40,066 bases of DNA from the NCBI GenBank assembly GCA_016874845.1, contig VGSZ01000014.1, positions 1 through 40,066 of the forward strand, read 5' to 3'. Every line of letters begins with the position of its first letter. Position 1 is the stretch's first letter. Source of the stretch: Deltaproteobacteria bacterium. GTDB lineage: Bacteria > Myxococcota > UBA727 > VGSZ01. The notes beneath the pieces are model-generated. The model had not been told where the DNA came from. It was given only the letters and a program-made list of their open reading frames with translations, and ran no database searches. Below are positions 16,754 to 24,782 of the stretch, in pieces. The translations under genes and the position numbers were made by a program.

Positions 16754-18406
16754 ATGCGCACCTTCGCCCGTCCCATGCTCCACGTCGCTGCGACTCTGCT
16801 GCCGTTGACCCTCGGGGCCGCCGGCTGCTCGCGGCTCGTCGCCGTCGACCTGACCCTGGCCGAGCCCTGCGGTCAGGAGAACCAGGCGCTCAACGGCGTG
16901 TCGTCGTTCCGGATCGTGTCGTCGGGGGCCGAGCCCGACGGCGTCGTCGCCTTCACCAGCGACCAGCCTCAGACGCTGCAGATGGGGCTGGGCGACAAGG
17001 TCGTCATCACCGTCGAGGCCTATGCCGACGACATCACCGCCGGCGGCGACCCGACGGCGCCATCGGTGCTGCCCAAGGCGGCGGGGGCCACGATGCCGCT
17101 GGCCATCGGCGCCGAGACCGACGCGGTGAAGGGCGTCGTGCTGATCGGCAAGGTCGACTCGTTCGGCGCGCCCCGCGGCGCTGGCGGCTCGTGCACGGCG
17201 ATGACGAACGGCGCGGCGGTCCCCGGGCGCCACGGCCACACGGCGACGTACCTGCCGAAGGTCAACAAGGTGCTGCTGTTTGGCGGCGCGGTGTGGACGC
17301 CCGACGGCGCCGAGGCCTTCCTGAAGAGCGCCGAGGTCTACGACCCGGCGACGGGCACGTTCTCGGCGCTGCCGGCGCCGGCGAACGCGCGCGCGTACCA
17401 CACGGCGACGGCGTTGCCTGACGGCCGGGTGTTGATCCTCGGCGGGTTCTCGGTGCTGAACGGCACGACGGCGCCGCTCGGCAGCGGCCTGCTCGTCGAC
17501 GTCAACGCCGACAATACCTACGTCAAGGTCATCCGCATGCGCGTGCCGCGCGCGCACCACACCGCGACGCTGCTCGACGACGTCGGCCTCGTCGGCATCA
17601 TTGGTGGCTGCACCGGCTACTCGCTGGCTGACGGCTGCGCGCCCGACCGCGCGTCGGGGGGCTCGACGACGGCGCTGACGCCGTCCGTCGAGTACGTGAA
17701 CGTCGAGGACGTCGGCGACGAGACGCTCGCCGCCGCCGGCAACCTGTCGGGGGGGCGGGCGATGCATACCGCGGTCGCGTTCCCCGGCGGCGCCGCGGGC
17801 TTCATCGCCGTGGCTGGCGGGCTCAACGGCGTTGGCGCGCTCGACACTCTCGAGCTCGTGCCGCTGGCGGGCGGGTCATTCGGCGACGGCCTGGTGACGA
17901 CGGGGCGGCTGCCCGAGCCGCTGGTGCGACACCAGATGGTGGTGGTGGGCGACAAGACCATCGCGCTGACCGGCGGTCAGACGCAGGCGTCCAACGGCAT
18001 CCTGAATCCGGCGGCGCCAGCGTCGGCGAAGGCGACGGTGTGCGACCTGACGCTGGGGGCCGGCACGTGCAACCAGTGGGCGGATATGACGTCGACGCGC
18101 TTCGGCCACGCGATGGCGCGGCTGCGCGACGGCAGCCTGCTGGTGGTGGGCGGCGTGTCGCCGGCGGGGGCGACGGCGGAGGTGCTGCGCGTGGTGCCGG
18201 AGGCGAGTGCACCGACGTGGGTGCCGACGGCGGGTCCGTTGGCGGTGGCGCGCGACCGGGCGGCCTTCGCGCTGCTCGGCGGCGACGACTCCCTCGACGG
18301 CTTCGTCAACCAGGTCTTGTACTCGGGCGGCCACTCGACGGTCGCGCCGTACGTGACGTCGTCGCTGACCGACATCTATTTCGGCAGCTTGTCGTTCGGT
18401 CGCTGA
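16754..18406 (+). CDS. Kelch-repeat lipoprotein
   Basis: The 550-residue product starts with MRTFARPMLHVAATLLPLTLGAAGC. A lipobox-like AAGC predicts lipidation at the Cys. The body contains at least five Kelch motifs with the double Gly and paired aromatic/His pattern (RHGHTATYLPKVNKVLLFGG; AYHTATALPDGRVLILGG; HHTATLL; MHTAVAF; FGHAMARLRDGSLLVVGG). These form a beta-propeller. Such secreted propellers usually bind proteins or glycans; the Cu-oxidase residues of galactose oxidase are not evident. An open frame extends upstream, but the signal sequence places the true start here; the ribosome site is weak. A short dyad follows the stop. Confidence 0.85.
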   Translation: MRTFARPMLHVAATLLPLTLGAAGCSRLVAVDLTLAEPCGQENQALNGVSSFRIVSSGAEPDGVVAFTSDQPQTLQMGLGDKVVITVEAYADDITAGGDPTAPSVLPKAAGATMPLAIGAETDAVKGVVLIGKVDSFGAPRGAGGSCTAMTNGAAVPGRHGHTATYLPKVNKVLLFGGAVWTPDGAEAFLKSAEVYDPATGTFSALPAPANARAYHTATALPDGRVLILGGFSVLNGTTAPLGSGLLVDVNADNTYVKVIRMRVPRAHHTATLLDDVGLVGIIGGCTGYSLADGCAPDRASGGSTTALTPSVEYVNVEDVGDETLAAAGNLSGGRAMHTAVAFPGGAAGFIAVAGGLNGVGALDTLELVPLAGGSFGDGLVTTGRLPEPLVRHQMVVVGDKTIALTGGQTQASNGILNPAAPASAKATVCDLTLGAGTCNQWADMTSTRFGHAMARLRDGSLLVVGGVSPAGATAEVLRVVPEASAPTWVPTAGPLAVARDRAAFALLGGDDSLDGFVNQVLYSGGHSTVAPYVTSSLTDIYFGSLSFGR

Positions 18407-18453
18407 CGGGCGGCGCTGACAAGCTCGCTGGCGAGCGACGGTGCCCGCGACCT

Positions 18454-18732
18454 TCAGCGCAGGCGGATCGTGACCTGGGTACGGTCGACCTTGACGCTCA
18501 GGATCGACGAGAACGGCAGGATCAGCTGCTCTTCGCCGAGCAGCTTGATGACGATGTGGTCGGCGCCGACGTCACCGATGCCGTAGCGGGAGTCCTGCAG
18601 CTTCTCGGGCCCGGGGCCGAGCACGAGCAGCTTCTTGTCGGCGGTCTGCTCGACGAGGACGTGCTGCAGCGTGCGCACGGGCGGGGCCTTGGTCGCGGCG
18701 GGGGTCGGGGCGGAAGAGCGAGGATCGGGCAT
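18454..18732 (-). CDS. Small conserved-looking protein of unknown function
   Basis: This is a 92-residue protein with no signal peptide. A Pro/Ala-rich N-terminus (about 1-20) is followed by a compact segment predicted to be mostly beta-strand (LQHVLVEQ, KKLLVLGPG, DHIVIKLL, QLILPFSSILSVKVDR, VTIRLR). The alternating hydrophobic pattern suggests a small barrel, but no family is recognised. The start is the last plausible ATG before the divergent heme O synthase promoter region. The ribosome site is weak. It is convergent with the Kelch gene. Confidence 0.6.
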   Translation of the reverse strand: MPDPRSSAPTPAATKAPPVRTLQHVLVEQTADKKLLVLGPGPEKLQDSRYGIGDVGADHIVIKLLGEEQLILPFSSILSVKVDRTQVTIRLR

Positions 18733-18836
18733 GTCCGGTTTTTGCCACGGGGACGGCGCGGGGGCGACCCTGACGACCTTGCGCGCGCGCCGTCGCCCGG
18801 TCCCGACGCCGCCCAATTCGCCCGACGCCGTTGAAT

Positions 18837-18851
18837 CTGGACAGTGTCCAG
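18837..18851. promoter_or_regulatory. Perfect palindrome, putative operator upstream of heme O synthase
   Basis: CTGGACAGTGTCCAG has 7-bp arms around one central base. It lies 80 bp before the cyoE ATG in a 199-bp divergent region, directly after TTGAAT, which could be a -35 element. Perfect dyads of this size in intergenic DNA are typical of TetR-, Rrf2- or LexA-type operators; the regulator is not identified. Confidence 0.55.
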
Positions 18852-18931
18852 GGTCCGCGCTCGGTGCGGCGGGACTCCGCATCGACGTCGACGCCGTTGA
18901 CGCGTGCCCTCCTGATCGGTCCCATACGGAC

Positions 18932-19930
18932 ATGACCAGCGTCGCCGTCGCCGACCGCTCGCCGCCGTCCTTCGAGCCTGGCGCCGCAGCCGGCGTCGCA
19001 GCCGGCGCGCCCGGGGCCCGCGCCTCGTCGTCGACAAGGGTGCTCGCCGACGTGGTGTCCCTCGGAAAGCCGCGCATCGCGGCGATGGCGGCGGTGGTGG
19101 GCGCTGGCACGTTCTGCCTGTCGACGCCGTCGTTCGCCGCCGCCGCCGTCGCGCGTGGCGCCGTCGGTCTGCTCGGCGTCGTGCTGCTGGTGATGGGCGC
19201 GGGGGCGCTCAACATGTGGGTCGAGCGCGACGTCGATGCGCTGATGGTCCGCACGCGGGACCGCCCGTTGGCGGCGCGGCGCCTGTCGCCGCTGGTCGCT
19301 TGGCTGGTGGGCGTCGGGCTCGTCGTCGCGTCGCTGCCGCTGCTGCGCGTCGGCGGCAACGACCTGACTTGCGGCCTCGGGCTCTTCAGCCTGTTCCTGT
19401 ACGTGCTCGTCTATACGCCGATGAAGCGCACAAGCCCGTGGTCGCTCGTCGTCGGCGCGGTGCCGGGGGCGATGCCGGCGTTGATGGGCGGCACCCTGGC
19501 GGCGGGCGTCGTCGAACGCGCCGGCGCGGCGATGTTCGGGCTCGTGTTCCTGTGGCAGCTGCCGCACTTCCTCGCGATCTCGCTGTACCGGCAGGACGAG
19601 TACCGCGCCGCCGGGCACCGCTTGTTCTCGACGGCGCTCGGCATGCGGACGACGCAGCTGTGGATCGTGGGCACGGCGGCGCCGCTCGCGCTCTTCGGCG
19701 TCGCGCTGTGGCCGCTCGCGCTGGGCGGCGTCGTCACTGGCGTCACGGCGGTGGTGGTCGGCCTCTGGTTTCTCGCCGTGTGCGTCGGCGGGCTGCGGCT
19801 GCGGGCCCGCGCCGACGTCGACGCCTGGGCGCGGCGGGTCTTCTTCGGCACGCTGATCTGGCAGACGGTGGTCTTCGGCGCGCTCGCCGCCGACCGCCTG
19901 CTCGTGGTCGCGGCGCGCCACGCGGGGTAG
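18932..19930 (+). CDS. cyoE: Protoheme IX farnesyltransferase (heme O synthase)
   Basis: The 332-residue polytopic membrane protein belongs to the UbiA prenyltransferase superfamily, CtaB/CyoE type. Key motifs are the first Asp-rich region, here N-MWV-E-RDVDALM with Glu in place of the first Asp, followed by RTRDRPL, then YTPMKRTSPWS and HFLAISLYRQDEY. It transfers a farnesyl group to heme b to give heme O, which heme-copper oxidases use directly or as the precursor of heme A. A 45-residue Ala/Ser-rich N-terminal extension precedes the first helix. The SCO1 gene begins 6 nt downstream, so the two form an oxidase-assembly operon. Also named ctaB. Confidence 0.95.
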   Translation: MTSVAVADRSPPSFEPGAAAGVAAGAPGARASSSTRVLADVVSLGKPRIAAMAAVVGAGTFCLSTPSFAAAAVARGAVGLLGVVLLVMGAGALNMWVERDVDALMVRTRDRPLAARRLSPLVAWLVGVGLVVASLPLLRVGGNDLTCGLGLFSLFLYVLVYTPMKRTSPWSLVVGAVPGAMPALMGGTLAAGVVERAGAAMFGLVFLWQLPHFLAISLYRQDEYRAAGHRLFSTALGMRTTQLWIVGTAAPLALFGVALWPLALGGVVTGVTAVVVGLWFLAVCVGGLRLRARADVDAWARRVFFGTLIWQTVVFGALAADRLLVVAARHAG

Positions 19931-19936
19931 CCAGCG

Positions 19937-20626
19937 ATGACGTCGGAGCCCTCGCCGTCCTCTCCCGATGCGTCGTCGCCGACGTCGACGCGCCAGCCAC
20001 CGTGGAAGAACCCGTTCGTCATCGCGTTCGTCGCCGGCGCGATCACGCTGACGGTCTTGCCCTTCCTCGCCAGCCAGACCCTGCGGGCGCCGCCGGCCGT
20101 CGCCTCGCTGGGGCCATGGCAGCTCGTCGACCAGGACGGCAAGGCCATCGGCAGCGAGACGCTGCGCGGCCAGGTGTGGATCGCGTCGGTGTTCTTCTCG
20201 CGCTGCCCGAGCGTGTGCCCGAAGCAGCAGCGTGCCTTCGCCTCGATCCTGCGTCACGTCGACGATCTGCGCGCGCCCGGCAAGCAGCCGGTCCGCCTCG
20301 TCAGCTTCTCTGTCGACCCTGGCTTCGACTCCCCAGAAGTCTTGCGCGCCTGGGCGACGAAGCAGGGCGTCGACCTGTCACGGTGGTCGCTGGTCACCGG
20401 ACCCGAGGCCGACCTGAAAAAGCTGCTCGTCGAGCGGATGTTCCTCGAGATCGGCGACAAGACCCCGGTGCCCGGCACCGACCTCTTCGACATCGCCCAC
20501 GCCAGCCGCTTCGTGCTCGTCGACCAGAACGGCGACGTGCGCGGCTACTGGCCCACCGACGACCTGGGCCGCGGCAACCTGATCAACGCCGCGCGCCTGC
20601 TGTGGAAGAAGGGTCCGCGGCCCTGA
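19937..20626 (+). CDS. SCO1/SenC/PrrC-family copper chaperone for cytochrome oxidase
   Basis: The 229-residue protein has one N-terminal membrane helix (about 25-48) and a periplasmic thioredoxin-like domain. The copper-binding CxxxC is at Cys90 and Cys94 (SRCPSVCP), and the distal ligand His188 is in the typical DIAHASRFVLVDQNG segment. SCO proteins deliver Cu to the CuA site of subunit II. The gene lies 6 nt after cyoE, which fits joint maturation of one terminal oxidase. The oxidase subunits themselves are not in the window. Confidence 0.94.
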   Translation: MTSEPSPSSPDASSPTSTRQPPWKNPFVIAFVAGAITLTVLPFLASQTLRAPPAVASLGPWQLVDQDGKAIGSETLRGQVWIASVFFSRCPSVCPKQQRAFASILRHVDDLRAPGKQPVRLVSFSVDPGFDSPEVLRAWATKQGVDLSRWSLVTGPEADLKKLLVERMFLEIGDKTPVPGTDLFDIAHASRFVLVDQNGDVRGYWPTDDLGRGNLINAARLLWKKGPRP

Positions 20627-20685
20627 CGACGGCGACGGCGACCACCCACCGCCGGCGACCGCCGATGCTCCGTCGGACCGTCAAC

Positions 20686-20803
20686 GGCTGACGGAAGGTC
20701 GAGCGAGACGATGCGCCGGGCGAGGAGCGCCGCGAGCGTGGTGGACGCCGGTGAGCGAGCGCCGCCGGCCGGCAGCGAAGTCGCAGCCGTGCTTCCGTCA
20801 GCC
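20686..20803. repeat. Widely spaced 12-bp inverted repeat in a convergent gap
   Basis: GGCTGACGGAAG (20686-20697) and CTTCCGTCAGCC (20792-20803) are exact reverse complements separated by 94 nt. Together they span most of the gap between SCO1 and yggX, and the second arm almost touches the yggX stop codon. It might form a long-range terminator stem. Nothing else is seen in this 179-nt gap. Confidence 0.6.
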
Positions 20804-20805
20804 TG

Positions 20806-21081
20806 TCAGTGTTTCTCGGGGACGAAGTCCGGCGGCAGGTTGCTGCCGTCGCCGAAGAAGAATTGCTCGCACTGCTGCTTCAACAGCTGCCGCGCCGACT
20901 TGTCGGACAGGTCGATGCGGTACTCGTTCATCAGCATCTTCTGGTGCTCGAGCCACTGGCCCCACGCCTCCTCCGAGACTTGCGCAAGGATCCGCGCCCC
21001 AAGCTCGCCGGGAAACGGCGCCTTCGCCAACGCCAGAGCGGTCTTCTTCAGTTTCACGCACTGCACGGTCTTGTCGCTCAT
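20806..21081 (-). CDS. yggX: Fe(II)-trafficking / oxidative-damage-protection protein YggX
   Basis: The 91-residue protein matches YggX across its length: N-terminal Cys region (TVQCVKLKK), PGELGARI, EEAWGQWLEHQKMLMNEYRI and a C-terminal PEKH like the family's PED/PEK end. YggX protects Fe-S clusters from superoxide damage and is linked to cytosolic iron handling. AGGAGG lies 5 nt before the ATG at 21081; an in-frame GTG two codons upstream abuts that site and is rejected. The gene is divergent from a peroxiredoxin gene across 84 bp, so both may respond to oxidative stress. Confidence 0.93.
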   Translation of the reverse strand: MSDKTVQCVKLKKTALALAKAPFPGELGARILAQVSEEAWGQWLEHQKMLMNEYRIDLSDKSARQLLKQQCEQFFFGDGSNLPPDFVPEKH

Positions 21082-21165
21082 GGCCACCTCCTACGCTCTC
21101 GGGCTGGATGCGCAAGCGAGGGGACACGCGCTCCACGCCGCCGCCGACTTGCGATAGCATGCACC

Positions 21166-21648
21166 ATGTCCGACGCTCCCCTGGTGGGCAGCATGGCCCT
21201 CGACTTTGCCGTCCCGCCGACGGAGAACCGCCTCGTCCGCCTTGACGACTACGTCGGCCGCTGGCTCGTTGTGTTCTTTTATCCGAAGGCCTTCACCCCC
21301 GGCTGCACGAAGGAGGCAGGCGCCTTCACCGCGCAGAGCCACGCGATCGAGGCGCTGAGCGCCAGCGTCCTTGGCGTCTCGGTCGACGACCTCGCCGTGC
21401 AGTGCGCCTTCGCCCGCGAGCAGCACCTGGGCTTCGCGCTGCTCGCCGACGTCGACCAGCCGATGTTGAAGGCGTGGGGCGTCAGCCGCGGGCTCCTGCC
21501 GTTCGACGAGCGTGTGACCTTCATCGTCGACCCCGACGGCGTCGCGCGCGCGCGCTTCCACCACGAAGTGCAGGCGACGAGGCACGTCGACGACGTCCTC
21601 GCCTTCCTGCGCGCGCAGGTCCCTGGCCCGGCGTCCTCGTCGCCATGA
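21166..21648 (+). CDS. Peroxiredoxin (AhpC/TSA, BCP-like) without the usual resolving cysteine
   Basis: This 160-residue thioredoxin-fold protein has peroxidatic Cys47 in FTPGCTKEAGAF. In Escherichia coli BCP a resolving Cys sits five residues later; here that position is Gly. The only other candidate is the Cys in DLAVQCAFA (about residue 84). It may therefore act as a 1-Cys enzyme or use another partner. It reduces H2O2 and organic hydroperoxides in the cytoplasm. The last codons overlap the next gene by 4 nt (ATGA), implying translational coupling to an SDR. The start was chosen at the family N-terminus (VGSMALDFAVP); longer frames overlap yggX. Confidence 0.92.
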   Translation: MSDAPLVGSMALDFAVPPTENRLVRLDDYVGRWLVVFFYPKAFTPGCTKEAGAFTAQSHAIEALSASVLGVSVDDLAVQCAFAREQHLGFALLADVDQPMLKAWGVSRGLLPFDERVTFIVDPDGVARARFHHEVQATRHVDDVLAFLRAQVPGPASSSP

Positions 21649-22475
21649 GCGCGCTGTTCTCGTCCACCCGCGACACCTTCGCCCCCGGCCTGTTCGACGG
21701 CGTCACCGTCGCCGTCACTGGCAGTGGCTCGGGCATCGGCCGCCTCACCGCGATCCGTTTCGCCGCACTTGGCGCGCGGGTCAGCCTGTGCGGCCGCCGC
21801 CCGCACGCGCTCGAGGAGTCGAAGCTGCTCGTCGACGAAGCCGCCTGCGCCGCCGGCTTCAAGACGTCGTGCTTCGTCGCAAGCGCTGACGTCAAGCAGC
21901 CCGCTACGCTCGCCGCGTGGGTCACGGACACCGTCGATGCGCTGGGCCCCGTCGACGTCCTCGTCTGCAACGCCGGCGCGAATTTCCTCGCCCCGGCGGC
22001 GAGCATCAGCCCCAACGGCTTCGCCACCGTCGTGGGCACCGTGCTGCTCGGCACCTGGAACACCGTGCACGCGTGGTTCCCACATCTGTCCGAGCGCGGC
22101 CGCGCCAGCATCGTGATGATGGCGGCGACCAACGGCTACACCGCATCGCCGCTGATGGCCCACTCGGGCGCTGGCAAGGCGGGCATGTTGAACCTGACCC
22201 AGACGCTGGCTGTCGAGTGGGCGGGGCTTGGCATCCGCGTCAACGCCGTCGCCCCCGGCCCTGTCGACACCGAGGGCGCCAACGCCCGCCTGTGGGCTGA
22301 CGCCGAGGCGCGCGCGCGGGTCGAGCAGACGGTGCCGCTCGGCCGCATGGGGAACGCGCGCGACTGCGCCGACGCCGTGCTGTTCCTGTGTTCGCCGGCG
22401 GCGTCGTTCATGACAGGAACGACGCTGACCATCGACGGCGGCAACTTCTTGAAGCCGCTGCCGGCCCTTCTGTGA
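21645..22475 (+). CDS. SDR-family oxidoreductase resembling 2,4-dienoyl-CoA reductase
   Basis: The 276-residue Rossmann-fold protein has the cofactor motif TGSGSGIGR and the NAG motif (CNAGANFL). In the active-site helix the usual YxxxK Tyr is not present: the segment reads MAHSGAGKAGMLNLTQTLAVEW. This closely follows peroxisomal-type 2,4-dienoyl-CoA reductases (DECR2), which lack the Tyr and have His-Ala-Gly-Ser-Ala-Lys there. The following IRVNAVAPGPVDTEGA also fits that branch. The likely reaction is NADPH-dependent reduction of polyunsaturated acyl-CoA. It overlaps the peroxiredoxin gene by 4 nt and precedes an enoyl-reductase-like gene by 31 nt. Confidence 0.86.
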   Translation: MSALFSSTRDTFAPGLFDGVTVAVTGSGSGIGRLTAIRFAALGARVSLCGRRPHALEESKLLVDEAACAAGFKTSCFVASADVKQPATLAAWVTDTVDALGPVDVLVCNAGANFLAPAASISPNGFATVVGTVLLGTWNTVHAWFPHLSERGRASIVMMAATNGYTASPLMAHSGAGKAGMLNLTQTLAVEWAGLGIRVNAVAPGPVDTEGANARLWADAEARARVEQTVPLGRMGNARDCADAVLFLCSPAASFMTGTTLTIDGGNFLKPLPALL

Positions 22476-22506
22476 CGATGTCGCCGCGCGCGCGAAGGAG
22501 ACGACG

Positions 22507-23469
22507 ATGAAGCAGGTGTTCTGTGTCGGCACCGACGACGACGCCAGCCGCGCGGTGCGCGTCGACGACGTCGCCGATCCTGCCTGCCCCGACGACGGCG
22601 TCGTCGTCGCGGTCAAGGCGCGTCCGATAAACCCTGCCGACCTGCTGCTGCTGAACGGGCGGCACGTGTTCTCGCCGACGCTGCCGGCGGCGGTGGGCAT
22701 CGAGGGCGCGGGCGTCGTGGTCGCTGCGGGGCCGCGCTCGCGACTGACGGCGGGCACCGTCGTCGCCATCCCGCAGGGCGGCACATGGCGCGAGCAGATG
22801 GCGCTGCGCGACGACCAGGTGCTCGCCTTGCCCGCCGACGTCGAGGTCGAGCAGGCGGCGATGCTGTGTGTGAACCCGTTCACGGTGATGGGCATGCTCG
22901 AGGGCGTCGCCGCCGGCGCCACGGTGATCGTCAACGCCGGCACGTCGGCGGTGTCGAAGCTCGTGATCGCGGTCGCCCGGCAGCGCGGGATCGCCGTTGT
23001 TGCCGTCGTGCGCGACGCCCGCGCCACCGATGAGCTGAAGGCGCTGGGCGCCGTCGCGGTGCTCGTCGACGGCGACGACCTGGCGGCGCGGGTGGCGCCG
23101 GTGGCGCCGTCGCCGGTGGTGCGGGCGCTCGACGCCGTGGCGGGCAGCGCCAGCGGTCGCCTCTACGACTGCGTCGCCGACGGCGGCGACCTTGTGGTGT
23201 ACGGGCTGTTGGCGAGCGACCGCGTGGAGCTGCCGGCGGCGCGCCTGGTCTTTCGCGACGTGACGGTGCGCGGGTTCTCGCGGCTGCGGATCTTCGCGGC
23301 GATGCCTCCCGCGCGCCGGCGCGAGATCACCGACGAGCTGGTGGCCCTGCTCGCCGACGGCACGCTGCGCGTCGACGTCGAGGCGCGCTATCCCCTCGCC
23401 GACGTGGCCGCCGCTCTCGCCCACCAGACCCGCCCCGGGCGACGCGGCAAGGTCCTGCTCGTGTCCTGA
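22507..23469 (+). CDS. MDR-family oxidoreductase, trans-2-enoyl-thioester reductase (MECR)-like
   Basis: The 320-residue protein is a zinc-free medium-chain dehydrogenase/reductase. Motifs in order are RPINPADLLLLNG, an LPAAVGIEGAGVV segment, GTWREQM, the CVNPFTVMGMLEG helix and the nucleotide-binding VIVNAGTSAVSKLVIAVAR. These match the MECR/Etr1 branch (enoyl-ACP/CoA reductases, NADPH) better than general quinone reductases. No zinc ligands are visible. AAGGAG precedes the ATG. Its neighbour is a dienoyl-CoA-reductase-like SDR, so the pair may handle double bonds in acyl thioesters. Quinone oxidoreductase is the alternative. Confidence 0.85.
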   Translation: MKQVFCVGTDDDASRAVRVDDVADPACPDDGVVVAVKARPINPADLLLLNGRHVFSPTLPAAVGIEGAGVVVAAGPRSRLTAGTVVAIPQGGTWREQMALRDDQVLALPADVEVEQAAMLCVNPFTVMGMLEGVAAGATVIVNAGTSAVSKLVIAVARQRGIAVVAVVRDARATDELKALGAVAVLVDGDDLAARVAPVAPSPVVRALDAVAGSASGRLYDCVADGGDLVVYGLLASDRVELPAARLVFRDVTVRGFSRLRIFAAMPPARRREITDELVALLADGTLRVDVEARYPLADVAAALAHQTRPGRRGKVLLVS

Positions 23470-23567
23470 ACAGACCGTGCCGTTCGCGCAGGGCCGGGCC
23501 GTCTGCTTGCTTCGCACCGACCGCCTCGGTGAGAGTCGGGCTGCCGCCGAAGCGGCCAGAGGCTCCC

Positions 23568-24548
23568 GTGCAGAAGCGTGTGTCGCGTTCGATCCTCGCC
23601 GCGTTGTCCGTCGTCGTCGCCACCGCCTGCGCGACGCCCGCGCCGTCGCCGTCGTCGACGGCTGGCGCCACGCAGCCCGCGGCGCCGTCGGGGCCGCCCG
23701 CGGGGCTCGGCCGCCGCGACAACGCGGCCACGATCGGGCCCTTCGGCAGCGGGGCGCTGACGCTGCGCGCGCACCAGTCGGCCGAGTACTCGGCGACGGT
23801 CAACTCGTGGCTGCTCGAGACCGCCACCGAGGTCGCCATCGTCGACGCGCAGCTGGTGATGCCCGAGGCGCAGAAGGTCGTGGAGCTCGTGCGCTCGACC
23901 GGCAAGAAGCTCGCGTGGGTGTGGGTCAGCCACGGCCACCCCGACCACTACGCCGGCCTCGAGGCGCTGGCGACGGCGTTCCCCGGCGTGCCGCTTTATG
24001 CGCGGTCGTCCACGGTGACCGACGGGCCCGAGCTGCTGAAGAAGTTCGACGCGCCGCTGCAGAAGTTCTTTCCCGGCGAGATGACGAAGGGGCCGATGGC
24101 GCTGTCGCCCTACACCGCGGCGACCCTCGCCGTAGGCGGCGTCGAGGTGAAGATCGTCGACATCGAAGGCGGCGAGCACCCGACGTCGACGATGCTCGTG
24201 ATCCCGTCGCTGCGCGGCGCGCTCGTCGGCGACCTCGTCTACCACAAGGTCCACCCGTGGCTGAACGAGATGGACGACGTGGGCGTGCTGAAGCACGTCG
24301 ACATGCTCTCTACCCTCGCCGACGTCGACACGTTCTACCCCGGGCACGGCGAGCCCTTCGGCCGTGACTTCCTGCCCGTCTACCGCGGCTACGTCACTGA
24401 CTTCCTCGCCGAGGTGCCGCAGGCGAAGGACGGCAACGACCTCATCGAGCGCGTCTGGCGTCGCTACCCCGACTGGCGCACGATGGCGGGGCTGCGCTTC
24501 TCGGCCAACGCGTACATCGGCGCGCGCGCGTCCGGCGCCGCGAAGTAG
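23568..24548 (+). CDS. Metallo-beta-lactamase-fold hydrolase, predicted lipoprotein
   Basis: The 326-residue protein carries the MBL zinc motif HGHPDH, an acidic/Gly metal-loop (LVGDLVYHKVH) and a late His (YPGHGEPFG), so both zinc sites look intact. The N-terminus from the GTG at 23568 (QKRVSRSILAALSVVVATAC) ends in a lipobox-like ATAC. AGAGG lies 5 nt before this GTG, whereas the longer GTG start at 23529 has no ribosome site. A Ser/Pro/Ala linker precedes the fold. The substrate is unknown; lactonase, sulfatase and beta-lactamase-like activities are all possible in this family. It stands 98 nt after the enoyl reductase gene. Confidence 0.88.
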   Translation: MQKRVSRSILAALSVVVATACATPAPSPSSTAGATQPAAPSGPPAGLGRRDNAATIGPFGSGALTLRAHQSAEYSATVNSWLLETATEVAIVDAQLVMPEAQKVVELVRSTGKKLAWVWVSHGHPDHYAGLEALATAFPGVPLYARSSTVTDGPELLKKFDAPLQKFFPGEMTKGPMALSPYTAATLAVGGVEVKIVDIEGGEHPTSTMLVIPSLRGALVGDLVYHKVHPWLNEMDDVGVLKHVDMLSTLADVDTFYPGHGEPFGRDFLPVYRGYVTDFLAEVPQAKDGNDLIERVWRRYPDWRTMAGLRFSANAYIGARASGAAK

Positions 24549-24782
24549 CGCCACGTCAGCTGCACGCCAGCTCCCCGTCAGCTTCGACCGGCGGCCGCGC
24601 GTGAGCCCGCGCACGTCGGGGGAGCCATCCACGCAACGCGCGCGGAACCGGGACCCATGCGGCCGATGGGGGCCGTGATAGACGCCGTCCATGCAGCGTG
24701 CGTTGCACCGGGTTATCTTACCGCCGCCCCTTGCACGCGTCGCGCAGGCGACACCACCGGCTGCCACCACAGCCAGAGAGAG

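Noticed and set aside
18423-18436. GCTCGC-TG-GCGAGC hairpin after the Kelch gene as a terminator
   Set aside because: The stem is only 6 bp with a 2-base gap, and such short dyads are frequent in this GC-rich sequence.
21082-21087. GTG start for yggX two codons upstream
   Set aside because: The GTG directly abuts AGGAG, leaving no spacer; the ATG at 21081 is 5 nt from the site and matches the family N-terminus.
24549-24782. Promoter around TTATCT in the longest gap of this region
   Set aside because: No convincing -35 element lies at proper spacing, so I did not call it; no small gene or RNA was seen there either.
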